44,821 bases of DNA from Venturia oleaginea (Eukaryota > Ascomycota > Dothideomycetes > Venturiales > Venturiaceae): contig JABMLP010000055.1 in the NCBI GenBank assembly GCA_013176395.1, forward strand, positions 1-44,821, written 5' to 3'. Made by a program: the position numbers and the translations under genes. Below the pieces are notes generated by a model. That model had not been told where the DNA came from and searched no databases. It worked only from the letters and a program-made list of their open reading frames with translations. Positions 1 through 10,546 of the stretch are shown here, piece after piece (positions within the stretch are counted from its first letter, which is position 1; each line of letters starts with the position of its first letter).

Positions 1-863
1 GCTGCCGTGCCATCCAGAATTAGTAGTCGATAACTACCAACCGTTCTTGCAGCTGTATTTGGCTCGAAAACCTCTTTTAACCAATGTAATCCAAGCTTGT
101 CATTAGTCCATCCATTTGTATTCAAAGCGATTGTCCAATCAGGCGGTAGATTGTTGTTTTCGTACCAAGATGATATATGTACCTTGCCTTTGAATCACCA
201 TCGGCGGGAGGCTCCAACCCAGCGCATTGATCGATTCGATTGCCGTAACCCATTCGCGATCGCCAGGCTGTAACTGAGGGGTCTGCCACGCCTATCTGAG
301 GCAGTAACTACGCGTGAGGTACTTGCAAGGCCCATTGCAGAGCCAGTTTAGTCGAAGTTGTAGATATCGTTATTGAGGATGCCGTATTTAGCGATTGTGT
401 TTTGTACAAGCCGAAACCAGGCCCCAATAAGGGCTGGATCTTCGCATCTTGCCCTTTGATTATCATAGCTGCGTGAATATCGCGATTTGAGGCTAGGGCG
501 GCGGTTGATGTATCGCTGAGGCCAATTGACACCGATTTTGCAATCTGAGCCTACACGCTGCTCGAGTACGATTTTTGCCGCTTCGCGTACCCCAGTAACG
601 GTCAATGGATAACCTCTTTCATCCATAGATAGTATCCAATGCTCAACGACCTCCTCTTCCGTATCCGTAAGCTTTTGGCAATTTCGGCGCGAATCGACGC
701 GTGAAGCGCGTCCGCGAAGGCGGGAGGCAAGGGAAGTAAATGGGACAGAATAGGTATCAGCGGCCTTTCGAATACTTGGAAAATGGCCTTTCAAATAAGC
801 CTCATGAGCAAGGAGTATTTGACCCTCTTTCTGGGCCTTTGTATTAACTAGTTGTGGTGACAT
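1..863 (-). pseudogene. Fot1/pogo-like transposase, 5' part, broken
   Basis: The start Met is at 863. The first 171 residues hold a CENP-B/Tc5-type helix-turn-helix DNA-binding region (…SIRKAADTYSVPFTSLASRL… then KLTDTEEEVVEHWILSMDER), followed by the ARCEDPALIGAWF motif and the first catalytic Asp in YNFD. The usual NFDE is interrupted: the Glu codon is TAA at 348-350. Downstream, still on the minus strand, DDE-domain segments can be read (WTNDKLGLHWL…, YRLLILDG with the second Asp) but in shifted frames. The element therefore carries a stop and at least one frameshift and cannot make an active enzyme. The C-terminal part lies outside the window. In the family this enzyme cuts and pastes the element at TA sites in the nucleus. 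Confidence 0.88.
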
Positions 864-933
864 TGTGGGTTAATCGATGAGGATACGAAAATGTGTACCG
901 CTCGGTGGTGTACCGCTTGGTGGTGGATTACGT
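1..933 (-). mobile_element. Truncated Fot1/pogo-like DNA transposon (window edge)
   Basis: The terminal inverted repeat lies at about 893-933; read on the minus strand it starts ACGTAATCCACCACCAAGCG and is followed outside by TA (934-935), the target dinucleotide of Tc1/mariner-pogo elements. Two tandem subterminal copies of a CCACCxAGCGGTAC motif are visible. The other end lies left of the window. The terminus resembles those of the two pogo elements at 29-42 kb (ACGT..TCCACCAC). Confidence 0.85.
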
Positions 934-952
934 TATTGCCAAGAGAGAAAGA

Positions 953-988
953 TCACGTGACCATGGCCAAGACAGTGAGCCACGTGAC
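953..988. promoter_or_regulatory. Pair of CACGTG (E-box) sites
   Basis: TCACGTGA at 953-960 and CCACGTGAC at 980-988 place two palindromic CACGTG hexamers 27 bp apart, between the transposon end and the BTB gene. CACGTG is the known site of bHLH factors such as Cbf1 and of bZIP relatives. Their use here is inference; they lie about 750 bp upstream of the BTB start. Confidence 0.3.
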
Positions 989-1730
989 TATAGTTTAGGA
1001 GGAACTGAAGTACTAGATAGTCGATATCAATATCGATGAAATCTTGGATAACATTGATGTTAAGCGATAGCCATGTTGATTTGAGAGCTTTGTGATGATG
1101 CAACTGAAGTTGATTTGATAGCCCATCACGAGATATTTAATGGAGATGCTGACCTAGGGAAGGCCGAGCGCCAATCCATAACGAGCAAGGCCGATATCGA
1201 GGATCCCGATGTAGTGGCATTCGTGCATACCGATTGGCTGCCTCTTTGGTCCCACGGACAAATGAGGTTGCAGAAGCAGGAGAATTGGTGGCTGAGCCCT
1301 TGTATTGGCGAGCTCAAGTTTCTCTCGACCACTTTGTCCTATGACTGCTAAGCCGTCTGAAACCGGCCATCAGAAGGATTCTCTGTAGCAGAAAGTGCCT
1401 TTGTTTCTACTCTCTCAGATTGTTGCGTGCGGGGTCATCGCCGTGCTATCAACGGTCAATAATTCCTATCGCGACCCTCGCACGACAATAACAAGGCCTA
1501 TCCTTGCGCCCTCACCCTGTCCTGAAAGAGAGGCTGGCGACCAGCAGGAGAAAAACAGTACACCACTCCTCAGCCGTCTTTCGCGACGCCTTCTCATAGC
1601 CTCTCTTTGCAACTCTCCACCCTCACGACTTCAATCAGACCACTGATATACTCCTACCTGTCACCTTCGGCAACACCCGTTTAGCGCGCGTCCATGAGCT
1701 TCCTGCGCCGCTTCTAGCTGCACACACACC
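989..1730. other. Intergenic, presumed 5' region of BTB gene
   Basis: No recognisable gene. Short open frames at 1115-1351 and 1395-1646 (plus) have no domain I know. The pyrimidine-rich stretch at about 1600-1730 leads to the BTB start (CACACACACCATGG) and is typical of a fungal 5' leader. Confidence 0.5.
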
Positions 1731-3287
1731 ATGGTTTCCTTCCCAGACGATTATGAGGCGCGCCATCACCTCTCTCTTCGCCCGAGAAACCCAGCTTCTA
1801 CACGCTCAGAGTCCACAGCCAGCAGCTCTCGAGTTTCCATGTCCACCGTCAGGAGAAGTCATAGACATGCGAGGTCGCACGCAGGCGGGTCGGGTACGGG
1901 AAGCGCCGTCATGCAGAACGAGTTCCCATGTTTTCTACAGACGGGGGATGTTGAGATTGTGATATCCAATGGGAGGAAAGAGCAGAAATATGTCTTGCAC
2001 AGGCTCTCACTATCGCGGTGCTCGGGTTTCTTCGAGGCGAGTCTGAGCGACGAATGGAATCAGACTGGACCGCCCGAGCCGAATACCGGTGCGCCAACAA
2101 GCAAGAGGTGGAGATATGAGCTGGATTGGGGACATGGTAGAGACGATATACCAATGTTGGTGAAGAAGCCTGTCTCCACATCCTCAGTATTTGGTAACGG
2201 AACCGCCGACCATACCTCAAGACCACCTCCACTACGTCCAAAGCCTCCAGCGCCGTCTAATGGTTTCTTTCGAAGTATGGCAAATTTCACAGCTCTCAAT
2301 GTATCTCAACAACAATCTGAAGAATCAGATCAGGACGATGAGATCTTCCGGACGTACGACAATCTGTTTCGCATATTCTACCACTACCCTCCTCAACTGG
2401 ACTCGGTAAACATAGCACAAGCATACGTTGAGAGCAAGTCGTTGTTACAGCTTGCAGATATGTACGATGCGCTTGAAGTTGTGGGACAAAGAATAGACCA
2501 CCACTTGCTTCGATTTCATGGTCGACTGTGGAAACAAATCGCAAAATATCCTCCTTCATACCTCAAGCTAGGCTATCTTGCGAAATCAAGAGCGATTTTT
2601 GCAGAAGCCATGGTGCATGTCGTAGGGCAGTGGCCGGCAGGCAAGCACCAATTGCAAGGACAAGTACCACAAGCAGTCATGGAGCTAATAGAGGACAAAG
2701 TAGATGAAATAGAAGAAGTGAAGACGCGAGTGGAAGGTAAATTGTGGCGACTCACACTGACAACTTCTCGAGGCGAACGCGTGGCGCCTGCAAATGCATG
2801 GGTCGACTGGCAAATGATGAGTCTGTGGAGGCAATGGTTCGCCGAAAACACAACACCACTACCAGCGTCCATCCTGAAACCTCCTGCATCCTCGTCCTCA
2901 CATCATCGTGGAAGCTCAAGAGACAGCCGCCATGATCCAACCTCGCGCGCTTCCTCGAATGCTCTTGCTACGACATCTGCTCGGCAAGGGCCTCCTCCAC
3001 CTGTCAATACTGGCCGTGTGTTCAGGCTGATCGGATCGGCGGGATCAAATTACCTTGACCATGACGAGGTAAAGCGCTTTCTCAAGAATAGTCCGGAACT
3101 ATACCATCGCGACACCATCAGAAGAGCAGAGCGAAGACTGGAGGAGCTGAAAAATCTGGCAAGAGACGCCGTCAAACCACTGATGAGGAATTTCCTGGAG
3201 CTGGACCCAAGAGAGGCAGGAATGGCTTATCTCGTCTGCACAAAGATGGAAGACAGAGATTGGGAAATGGTGTTTGTTGAAGATTGA
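1731..3287 (+). CDS. BTB/POZ domain-containing protein
   Basis: A single uninterrupted 518-residue frame with a good start context (CACACCATGG). Residues ~1-60 are a Ser/Arg-rich disordered head. About 64-106 match the first half of a fungal BTB fold (FLQTGDVEIVISNG…YVLHRLSLSRCSGFFEASL), where the TGDVxI strand and the xLHRxxLxxxSxFF helix are diagnostic. A Pro/Ser-rich insertion (~108-200) splits the BTB core, and the second half resumes near 205-260 (FRTYDNLFRIFYHYPPQL…YVESKSLLQLADMYDAL). A helical region follows (~260-380), then a Ser/His-rich linker and a C-terminal basic helical stretch. BTB domains mediate protein-protein contacts, often as Cullin-3 adaptors; there is no Kelch, zinc-finger or other partner domain, so the role is open. 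It is the only long conserved-looking gene in the window without any break. Confidence 0.88.
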   Translation: MVSFPDDYEARHHLSLRPRNPASTRSESTASSSRVSMSTVRRSHRHARSHAGGSGTGSAVMQNEFPCFLQTGDVEIVISNGRKEQKYVLHRLSLSRCSGFFEASLSDEWNQTGPPEPNTGAPTSKRWRYELDWGHGRDDIPMLVKKPVSTSSVFGNGTADHTSRPPPLRPKPPAPSNGFFRSMANFTALNVSQQQSEESDQDDEIFRTYDNLFRIFYHYPPQLDSVNIAQAYVESKSLLQLADMYDALEVVGQRIDHHLLRFHGRLWKQIAKYPPSYLKLGYLAKSRAIFAEAMVHVVGQWPAGKHQLQGQVPQAVMELIEDKVDEIEEVKTRVEGKLWRLTLTTSRGERVAPANAWVDWQMMSLWRQWFAENTTPLPASILKPPASSSSHHRGSSRDSRHDPTSRASSNALATTSARQGPPPPVNTGRVFRLIGSAGSNYLDHDEVKRFLKNSPELYHRDTIRRAERRLEELKNLARDAVKPLMRNFLELDPREAGMAYLVCTKMEDRDWEMVFVED

Positions 3288-4253
3288 AAATGTTGAGCGA
3301 ATTTTGGCAGCGCGATGTCTGGTCGAATTTTTGTTATTTTGATCTGGACATGTTACGAATTACGATGATATGGACGGGATGGGTGCAAGGTGTATGGATC
3401 TTTTTATATACCCATTGCATCACGGACGACGAAGGAATCGTTACGAAGGTAATGTTTTACGCTGTTTTCTGTTCGATATTACTATGGGAAGTATAGCTTG
3501 CTGGTCACGCTTACTAGCTACTTACTACATTACATTTACACAACTACATATTCAGCTGAACTTTTGGTCCTTGGTTGCCATTTCGCGAACGCCTACCTCC
3601 AGGCTTATGGTCGTTTCCTTCGCGGATGATAATCCTCTAAGGTTTCGGAAGTGTATCGTGGCAGATCACCACGTTTCTCGGTATCCGATTAGGTCTGAGC
3701 TCGATATTAACCCCTAGTTTTCCAATTACCAAAAAATATTCCGCATCACCGAATGTAGACTTCATTGCGAAGTAATGCCTCTACGTCTACCCAAGATGAT
3801 AATTCTGCACAACGACCGCTCCAAATCTAGGAGCGGGACCGCAACGAATTTGGCGACGACAATTGAGAAAAGACGGTGCAATCTCTTCATGCAACATGAT
3901 GGAACATGAGTATCCCACCCTCTCCCTCTCCACAGACTCATACCTAGGACTTTGGTCTCCAAGTTCAGTCATTACCGGCCGCCCACCAAGCACTCACAAT
4001 AAGGAAGCGCAGTCTAGGCTCCAGACGATTGTCAATTCGCAAATGACAGCATCGATATCCGAGCCTGGATTACTTTGGCCTGCGCTTCCTTTAATCGATC
4101 GCTGCGAAGACTTTGGGTAAATATATACTCTTCCGAAAAATATGCCCCGCAAGATGGCTGATCAGAATTGTAGGCACGTGTAAGGGCAGTCTCTTCACCG
4201 GACTGCTCATAGTCTCTGATCATGATTGATCCGACCATCTTTCCGATACCATC
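3288..4253. other. Intergenic region, no gene recognised
   Basis: Only short unsupported frames on both strands, no repeats of note. It separates the plus-strand BTB gene from the minus-strand IFI6-like series, so it holds two converging 3' ends. Confidence 0.5.
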
Positions 4254-4763
4254 TCACCGCTCATAAATCTTCCTAACCGCCTCTCTAATCATAATCTCGA
4301 CCGCCTCCTCTGCCATATCGCGAGATTCTTTCTTCCAGAAGAATTGCCAAAACAACCCAAACAGCCCTCCCACATCAACCAAGATGACAGCCCAAGACAG
4401 AACAACATTTTCCCAGCCCCCAGCCCCAGCGCTTTGTAGAAAGGCGAACAGACTACGAGCCTCGATGGGCGCGATTTTTGAATGGATCCAGGCAGCGGTG
4501 GAACCTACACATGGCCATCAGGTCAGCAAACAAATTCGCGCGCTTTGTACTTTACTTCAACGACTCACCTGCCCTCACACCATTTGCGGTGAAGCCGATC
4601 GTGTTCAGAGTTGGCGCGATGACGAGAGACGGGTCGAAGAGGAGGAGGATAGAGAGCAGGAGAACAGTGCTTCGATTCGATTGTCCCGGACCCAGTGGAG
4701 AGTGGTATCGAGAGTTTCGGCGATGCTGTTGAGCGCTTTTTCGATGAGTTCTGCTGATGCCAT
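4254..4763 (-). pseudogene. IFI6/IFI27-like protein, apparent 1-nt frameshift
   Basis: Minus strand, ATG at 4763, stop 4254-4256. The head MASAELIEKALNSIAETL…HWVRDN is an amphipathic helix typical of the family. A shift of one base near 4660-4675 moves to the frame LLSILLLFDPSLVIAPTLN then IGFTANGVRAG. A 64-bp GT-AG intron (4505-4568, GTGAGT…TGTAG) splits the Gly codon, and exon 2 continues STAAWIHSK…ARSLFAFLQSAGAGG, the hallmark Gly/Ala-rich hydrophobic repeat of Ifi-6-16 (Pfam PF06140) proteins, ending in a hydrophobic helix and a charged tail (…REAVRKIYER). Animal relatives are small mitochondrial/ER membrane proteins; fungal roles are not established. The frameshift may be a real mutation or a base-calling error. 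Family call firm, intactness uncertain. Confidence 0.72.
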
Positions 4764-5097
4764 TTTAGTGAAGTTGCCTGTTGATAGACTACGGTCTGAC
4801 GGTTTGATGTTATTTATTTGTGGGTTTTCATGTTGTTTTGCGGAAATCGAGACTTGGATTTCGATGGAAAACACATCACGCGTCTCATTTCCGTCCCTCC
4901 AATTTGCGCAGAATTTTGAGTCCCGAGGTCAGGTATCGCACAGGTGAGTGATTCCGAAAGTTTTCCATTCTATTCAATGTTCAGCAAATGCTGTCTAGTT
5001 GTGACGGGAAACAAATGTGCCCATCAAGTTGCTCCCGGGCCGTCCATATACCAATAATGATCCCCTGTTCAAAGCCTGTCCAAAGCTTCCATTGCAT
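4764..5097. other. Intergenic, presumed promoter of the IFI6-like gene
   Basis: 334 bp between two minus-strand genes. I see no repeat or RNA gene. Confidence 0.4.
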
Positions 5098-5777
5098 CTA
5101 CCACCCGATTCCCTCCCGGTTATATCCATGCATATTGACAATTGTAGAGTTGGAGTAGGACCCCAGCCGGGCGAAGTCATCCATCTTGTCATGGTATAGA
5201 TCATAGGCATATTGCTCCGCCGACTTCAGAATGACAATTTCCTCTTCAATTTCTGCCTTGGCTTTATCCTCGATATCAGCCAACATCCTCTCGGCGGCTA
5301 TATCCACAGCTGCCCTCATAGCCTCCTTGTAGCCACTGCGGTTGTAATCGAGAACTTCCCAGTAGGCCTTGAAGTCTCCAAGGATGCTCGTTGATAGAGC
5401 TAGTATGTTGAAGAGTCGATAGTTTTCAGTCACACTGACGGCTTCCCCACCAAAGGCCACTAATCGGAAAATGTTGAATAGGATACCGGCTTCCTGGGCG
5501 TCGACACGGGACTGGAACCAAGAGCCGAACGAGTCTGGACGCACTGTAGAAGATCAGCCAATAAGCCTCTTTGGTATTTATGAGAGTGCTGTCGCTTACC
5601 AGCATGATCAACTTGCTTAGTAACGCCAAGAGTGGAGAGGGATTTGGCATTGAAGGCTCTCGGGCAGTGAGAAAGTATGAAGTATACAACCCAAATAACG
5701 GTGTGGAGTGGATATGCTTGAGCCCATGGATGCGTAGTGGTTGGTAGTGCCGCAAGACGACAGGGAGCTGACGACAT
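5098..5777 (-). CDS. Hypothetical protein, two exons
   Basis: Exon 1 reads from MSSAPCRLAALPTTTHPWAQ (ATG at 5777; an in-frame ATG at 5864 is the alternative) through …RAFNAKSLSTLGVTKQVDHA. A 56-bp intron follows (5544-5599, GTAAGC…CTACAG). Exon 2 begins VRPDSFGSWFQSRVDAQEAG and ends NREGIGW before the stop at 5098. The second exon carries a long charged helix (about AERMLADIEDKAKAEIEEEI) that could form a coiled coil. The hydrophobic stretch HTVIWVVYFILSH in exon 1 could be a short membrane segment. I do not recognise a family. The splice sites and the uninterrupted joined frame support a real gene; the start is uncertain. Confidence 0.5.
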
Positions 5778-6341
5778 GTGTAATCGAAAGTGTCTGTCAT
5801 TGTGACTGGCTTTAGGATGTTTGCTGAAGCTGTAGTTGGTCTCTCGCGAGGAAAAGAAGAGCATGTAACTCCAAGGCGAATGCTGCTTCCTCTGGGCACC
5901 CGCCCACCCACGTTGTCAAAGAAGGCGCGGATGTAACCTTCGCAGGCGTTTGATCTTTGTTCTTCGTACGACGCCTTCAGATTGTGGTCAATGTCACTTC
6001 ATTTCTGGCGAACTGAGTTCGGAGAATTTTCAGAAATCATCGAACTCGATCTTGAATTGAAGAGGACAGTCTGGTTTTGGCTTCGCGATGGGAAGGCTTG
6101 AGTTGAAGGTTGGAAACAACATCTCACGGAAAGAGCTACCAGGCAATCAAAAGACTATGTGAGCACTTCCCACCAATCCCAGTGGCGTGTTTCTCATCTC
6201 TAATCTTAGTCAGACAGCCACGTAAGTCTCCTCATTTCCGGTCGCACACTCACTTCTCTCCATCTCCAACCGAAGATAGCCCACCATCACACCTTCAAAC
6301 CACCGTCTCAGGCAGCTCACGCTGATAACCCTCCATCTCAC
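5778..6341. other. Intergenic region
   Basis: No supported gene. It includes the likely promoter of the minus-strand gene ending at 5098; short frames on both strands lack recognisable domains. Confidence 0.4.
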
Positions 6342-6632
6342 TCATCTCAACACCCCAAATATCCATCTCTGGAACCGCCACACAAGTCCCTCAAGAACCA
6401 CACGCCATTCCTCCTCCATCTCCACTCCAAATTCTCTCTCCATCTCATCCAACGTCTCGTCTGGGTCAGCTACGCCGATGAAGACAGCGCCGAGGTCGAT
6501 GAGATTCGTGAAGACGGTGACGGGCCAGATGATAGCGACAATATCGCGCTTGAAGTTTGGTTTGTAGTTTGGATCGTAGGTGTGGACGGCGTCGCCGACT
6601 GGGACTTTGCGTCCTGGAAAGATGGAGGCCAT
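6342..6632 (-). CDS. Small hypothetical protein (96 aa)
   Basis: From the ATG at 6632 (MASIFPGRKVPVGDAVHTYD) the frame runs 96 residues to a stop at 6342. It has a central hydrophobic segment (IVAIIWPVTVFTNLIDLGAVFIGVA, quoted here only by its position ~30-54) and an acidic, then Trp-rich tail (EMEREFGVEMEEEW…). This could be one membrane span. No domain recognised and no intron needed. An alternative start at 6761 would add a low-complexity head. It sits in the same orientation as the flanking IFI6-like loci but does not show their Gly/Ala repeat. Confidence 0.42.
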   Translation of the reverse strand: MASIFPGRKVPVGDAVHTYDPNYKPNFKRDIVAIIWPVTVFTNLIDLGAVFIGVADPDETLDEMEREFGVEMEEEWRVVLEGLVWRFQRWIFGVLR

Positions 6633-7713
6633 TCTCGTTGTTTTTGAGGGCGGAAAGAAGGTGGTGAGAGGCCAGGCGAGGTGAGGTGAGAGATAAACTG
6701 AGTTGACGGTGCTGTTTTTCGTGTGAGTGAAGGTGAAGGTGAAGGCGACAACGAGAATCAATCGATTTTCGAGTTGTGTTTCAAAGTTGGAGGACCGGTC
6801 AATGCCTTAATAGACAGGCTCAAGAGGCGGACTGTCCTCGTAATAGGCAGAACCTTTCACTTTAGGAACATCACCACCAGACAAACAACAAAGAAGCAGA
6901 CTCGAACCACCGACCTATTAGGCCCCACCAACTTTCCCATTGCCTATCCAAAGAATTCTCAAAACCACTATCACTGCCTAGTTAGAATTTCCGTTAGAAA
7001 CAACAGATCTAAGTCAAAACTACTATAACGTTCACAGCCGGGATTGAACACCAGACTGGCAAAAACGAATCGGGACTCCCCAAGTTCGCTTCTCCCGGGT
7101 ACTACTCATATTCCAGTGGATTATAGAGACCGTTGCAGATAAGAGAGTTCGACCGCCGCAATGACGTGGCAAGGTAATGCCTATGGCCTAGACCATTTAC
7201 CCAATTTCCGACAGTATACCTGATATTAACTAAATACATACCCGTCAACAAGTTAGGCAGTAAATGGAGACAAGGCTGGTAATTTCGTTTTCTCGGTAAT
7301 TCTGTAAGGAAAGGGGTTCTGCTCAGCTTCGCCCACTGGCAAAGCGATCAACATTCCAGCATGGACACAGTTGGCTATTGATCAAGCCCCTTGCTGTGAT
7401 CTAGGTCTGACTGTTAGACCATACAAATGTGCCACGACCATCGATTGCTGTCATAATTCCCACGGTTCTTCAAGAGAGCTGGTGAAACCCCCTCCGAAAC
7501 TAATCATCTTCTCATTCACAACCACCACAATGCCTTATCCAAACAGCATACAAATAAACTACGTCTGGCTCGAACAATTTCGAGAAACCCTCATCAAATA
7601 CTAATGGTCAGTTGAACACTAGATATTCAAAAGAGCTGCACTGAGGAAGCCAGAGGATCGTCAACCTACTTTCCCATGAATGTGTAAAGATTTGATCATT
7701 CCGATGTCTTCAA
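6633..7713. other. Gene-poor stretch
   Basis: No gene supported. A degenerate T-arm-like sequence (minus strand, near 6900-6915, GGTTCGAGTC) is present without a partner acceptor stem or readable anticodon arm. Confidence 0.4.
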
Positions 7714-8016
7714 TTAATGTTCGCACGCACCCAAACTTCCCCTAAATATAAATGCTCTTTTGAACTCCTCTAAAGCCCCTTCCGCCACTATTTCACAGCC
7801 GCAAGAATATCTTGAATTCTCAAAACAGGAAATGTAACCATACCCAAGGGTTGAAACAAAAAAAGCAGACCCGGAAATACCTAATTCTTCGCCAGCCAAG
7901 CGTATCCAAGCAGCCGTCGGTGGGATCTTTGCGTAGATGCAACAAGTTAGCACGGCTCTGAACACTGATAATTGTGGCCATACCTGATCTTTCAAGCAAG
8001 CGATGACAGCCTCCAT
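7714..8016 (-). pseudogene. IFI6/IFI27-like relic
   Basis: Short minus-strand frame from ATG 8016 with a plausible 57-bp intron at 7927-7983 (GTATGG…CTAAC…CAAAG). After splicing, MEAVIACLKDQ joins to PTAAWIRLAGEELG and SGSAFFVSTLG. The TAAWI…SGSAFF spacing matches the GSxAAxI…AAGSLFAxL repeat of the neighbouring IFI6-like loci, but the upstream hydrophobic exon (GFxxxGxxAG) is missing, as is the conserved Gly-Ser at the junction. The tail (…CEIVAEGALEEFKRAF…) is not family-like. I read it as a decayed fourth family member; it could instead be an unrelated chance frame. Confidence 0.35.
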
Positions 8017-8982
8017 ATCTTAAGCAAAATGCCAGGTGGTAAACTCTGCCAAACTTTGCGAATGTGTCGATACACGACGATCATGACCAACGCGAATGGG
8101 ATGCGGTACTGGGAGATGAACGCCGCGGCGGTACGAATAGAAGCACGCCTCTGGTGGAGTTTCGCGTTTCGGACGACGATATATTGGCCGGGGAGTTTCA
8201 GCATCACTCTTCTGATTGTGTTGCCTTAGTTTTCGAATTGGGTATCGAAAATGACCATATTCTGGCCGTCGTTTTCAAACACCATGTCTTGAGGTCCGAT
8301 ATGTAAGCCGTGTTGTGGGGCGTCAAGCTTAGCAAAAGACATGTTGTTGATTGTGAGTAAAAGTCTATTGACAGTGTTCGATGTCTGATGTTGTTCTGAA
8401 GTCCAAATTTGCTATAGGGAGAAAGGAAATACAGTAGTGCTGAGTGCTTTCCCATTCTACAAGCTGAACTGAACGGCAAGAGCGATTGCTGTTTTCAAAC
8501 GCGCCAATCAATTTTGAGGGGAATGAGCGCCCTAGCCAGCTCTGTTAGACCAGTCTCTCGTCGGAAGAGACATGTGTACGCCCTCTTCTAGAAACGATAC
8601 CGAAATAGTTAGATTCTGACGATTTGAAAAAGAAGAGTTGCCAGGGACTTCATTGCCTTCATCCCCGACTTCGACAAATATTTACCTGGGAAAAAGATAG
8701 TCCTCGATGGCTTTGCATTGCCAATCTGTCGAAAGGACACGGATGGGATGAGTTGGAGAGTGTTATGAGCCTGGATGGATCCTGAAGTTTAGCAATTCCC
8801 AGCCTAACAACAAAACGCGCACGCACACAACATATAAATAATCAAACAACCTCAGACTGCTCCCGCTAACGGTCATCTAGCACGGAAAAACTCGTGAGCG
8901 CTCGAATCTAGTAGAAGTCAAATTTCCTTCCCAGGACCGCGAAGTTCTATAGTCTCAAATTGAGCGCTCCACACGTTTCTCT
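8017..8982. other. Region with short unsupported frames
   Basis: A minus-strand ATG at 8343 opens a 38-codon frame (MSFAKLDAPQHGLHIGPQDM…) that ends at a stop, after which the same frame is open again for ~70 codons. It could be a broken gene, but no domain is visible. 8500-8980 shows nothing. Confidence 0.3.
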
Positions 8983-9589
8983 TCAGTAGCCAATCTCTTG
9001 TCGCCAGAGGATGGTAAGAGTTTTTCTCGTTGCGGTTTCGATTAGGGGTGAAGTCGTCGATGTGAAGTCCCTCTTCGCGAGTGTTGACATTTGCCGCTTC
9101 ATTTTTGCCTCACATTCCCTTCCCACGACGCCAGAGATATAACCAGCCGCCACAGACCTAAATAGAAAGGCTTGGACATTACGCAAATTCTATTCACATA
9201 TACTTATCCCATTTCTACCGCTCCCAGACCATGAGGGACAGTCTATTTGGGCCACATGTCAGTCAAACCGTCCATTCTCACCAGCCCAATTTGACTCACC
9301 AAGACGATGATCCCTCACCTCAATCTGAAGGGCCCTAGTAACCTCTTTCGTCATAAGTCCATACGCGGAATAGAGATTCATCGCTAAACCATCAGTTCTC
9401 ACGAAGCAAATGATGGAAGGGATTAACAGAAATGTCTTTGTACTACCCATTGCACTCACCACAATGCCCATAGCAGTCGACGTCCAAGCCTGGGTAAAAA
9501 GGAAAAAGACAGCATATTCGACTTTGAGCCGATAACCATGCCATCCACTCTTTCATCACCTCATTCGTCCCGAATCCTCCCTATCCCTC
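8983..9589 (-). pseudogene. Possible decayed multi-exon gene, unknown family
   Basis: Minus-strand fragments look coding and have intron-like gaps. One fragment at about 9290-9400 reads NLYSAYGLMTKEVTRALQIE, preceded by GTGAGT…GGTTTAG. Another at 8985-9160 reads SVAAGYISGVVGRECEAKMK… and ends at a stop, preceded by a CTATTTAG acceptor. The available donors are in the wrong phase to join the two, so no intact product can be proposed. No family recognised. Confidence 0.25.
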
Positions 9590-10546
9590 TCAGGACCGAG
9601 CCTTAACGATAGACGTGACAACACCAGTTGTCAATCCAACACTTGCAACCACTTGAACAGTAGTACACACAGCAACAAGACCAGCACCGCCAGTACCAGC
9701 ACTAGTTAGTGTCGCAAACAAACTACCAGCCGCAACACTCGCTCCAATACTTGCCTGTACACCAGCAGCGAGGGAGCCTGTTAAATTCATTAGTATCCAT
9801 TTTCTCAAGAAATTCAAGGAGACAACATACCAGCAGCAACACCGCCAGGCCCAAACCCAGCCGCAGCCAACGCCGGCGTAACAAATACAACAGGTGCAAT
9901 AACCCCAACAGCACAAACCACAATCAAAGCCGCCTTCTTCGGATTATCTTTAGCCCATCTCGCTGCCTTCTTCCACACTCTTCTTAATGATCCGAGGAAC
10001 ATTCTCGAAATTCCGACCGAGGACATTGCGAACCCGATCCACCGCCGATTCAATGGCATCCTTGATATCCGTAATATGGACCACGACACTCTGAACAGCC
10101 GATCCAATCTTCGATTTGATGTAGTGAGCCCAGTTGAACATGGATATGAGAGCTCCCGGTTGCTCTTGCAAGTGTCTGGCGAGATGGGAGATATCTCCAT
10201 GGATGAGGACGGGAGAAATACGTGTCGTGGTGTTGAGTTCGTCGTCTTCGCTTTCGTCTCCGACTTCTGGGCCGGGACTGGTTTCATCCTGATCATCTGC
10301 GACACCATGGGATGGGGCTGCGTGGGGAGTAACACAGACGTCTTTGCCGTCATCTTGCTGGTCTATGCCGTCTTCTGCTGGGTGGGCACCATTATCATCT
10401 TCTCCAGCTGTGCCATCTTTGGCGGCGTCTTCATCGATTGTGTCCTCGACGATGGGGCAGGCATAGTTTTCGATGTTGGGACTGGGCTTTGGGGCGATCT
10501 CTGGAGATCCAGGCGGTGAGCTTGCGTCTTCGGGTTGCGAGTCCAT
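9590..10546 (-). pseudogene. IFI6/IFI27-like protein with long acidic N-terminus, apparent frameshift
   Basis: ATG at 10546 (MDSQPEDASSPPGSPEIAPK), then ~90 residues of acidic, Asp/Glu-rich low-complexity sequence, then an amphipathic helical region (ALISMFNWAHYIKSKIGSAV…RNVLGRNFENVP). The frame ends at a TAA near 9950, but one base away WAKDNPKKAALIVV leads into the membrane repeat (PALAAAGFGPGGVAAG). A 53-bp intron (9778-9830, GTATGT…TAACAG) in the Gly codon, in the same phase and place as at 4505-4568 and 11020-11075, joins to SLAAGVQASIG…AAGSLFATLTSAGTGG and ends KARS. The Gly/Ala-rich double repeat identifies the Ifi-6-16 family, expected to be membrane-inserted. The single-base shift is either mutation or sequencing error. 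An upstream in-frame ATG (10738) is less likely to be the start. Confidence 0.72.

Noticed and set aside
4384..4947. Plus-strand 187-codon open frame
   Set aside because: It overlaps antisense the minus-strand IFI6-like gene, whose splice sites and family motifs are clear; no domain is seen in the plus frame.
6895..6990. tRNA-like sequence on the minus strand (GGTGGTTCGAGTCTGCT, T-arm pairing with wobbles)
   Set aside because: No acceptor stem partner, no convincing D-arm or anticodon arm; at most a degenerate tRNA or SINE scrap.
8064..8306. Plus-strand frame rich in Asp and His (MSIHDDHDQREWDAVLGDER…)
   Set aside because: It lies antisense to equally weak minus-strand frames; no motif, no splice support, no neighbour logic.
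10076..10519. Plus-strand 147-codon open frame
   Set aside because: It is the antisense of the acidic N-terminal part of the IFI6-like locus; the low-complexity GAT/GAC/GAG content keeps the opposite strand open.
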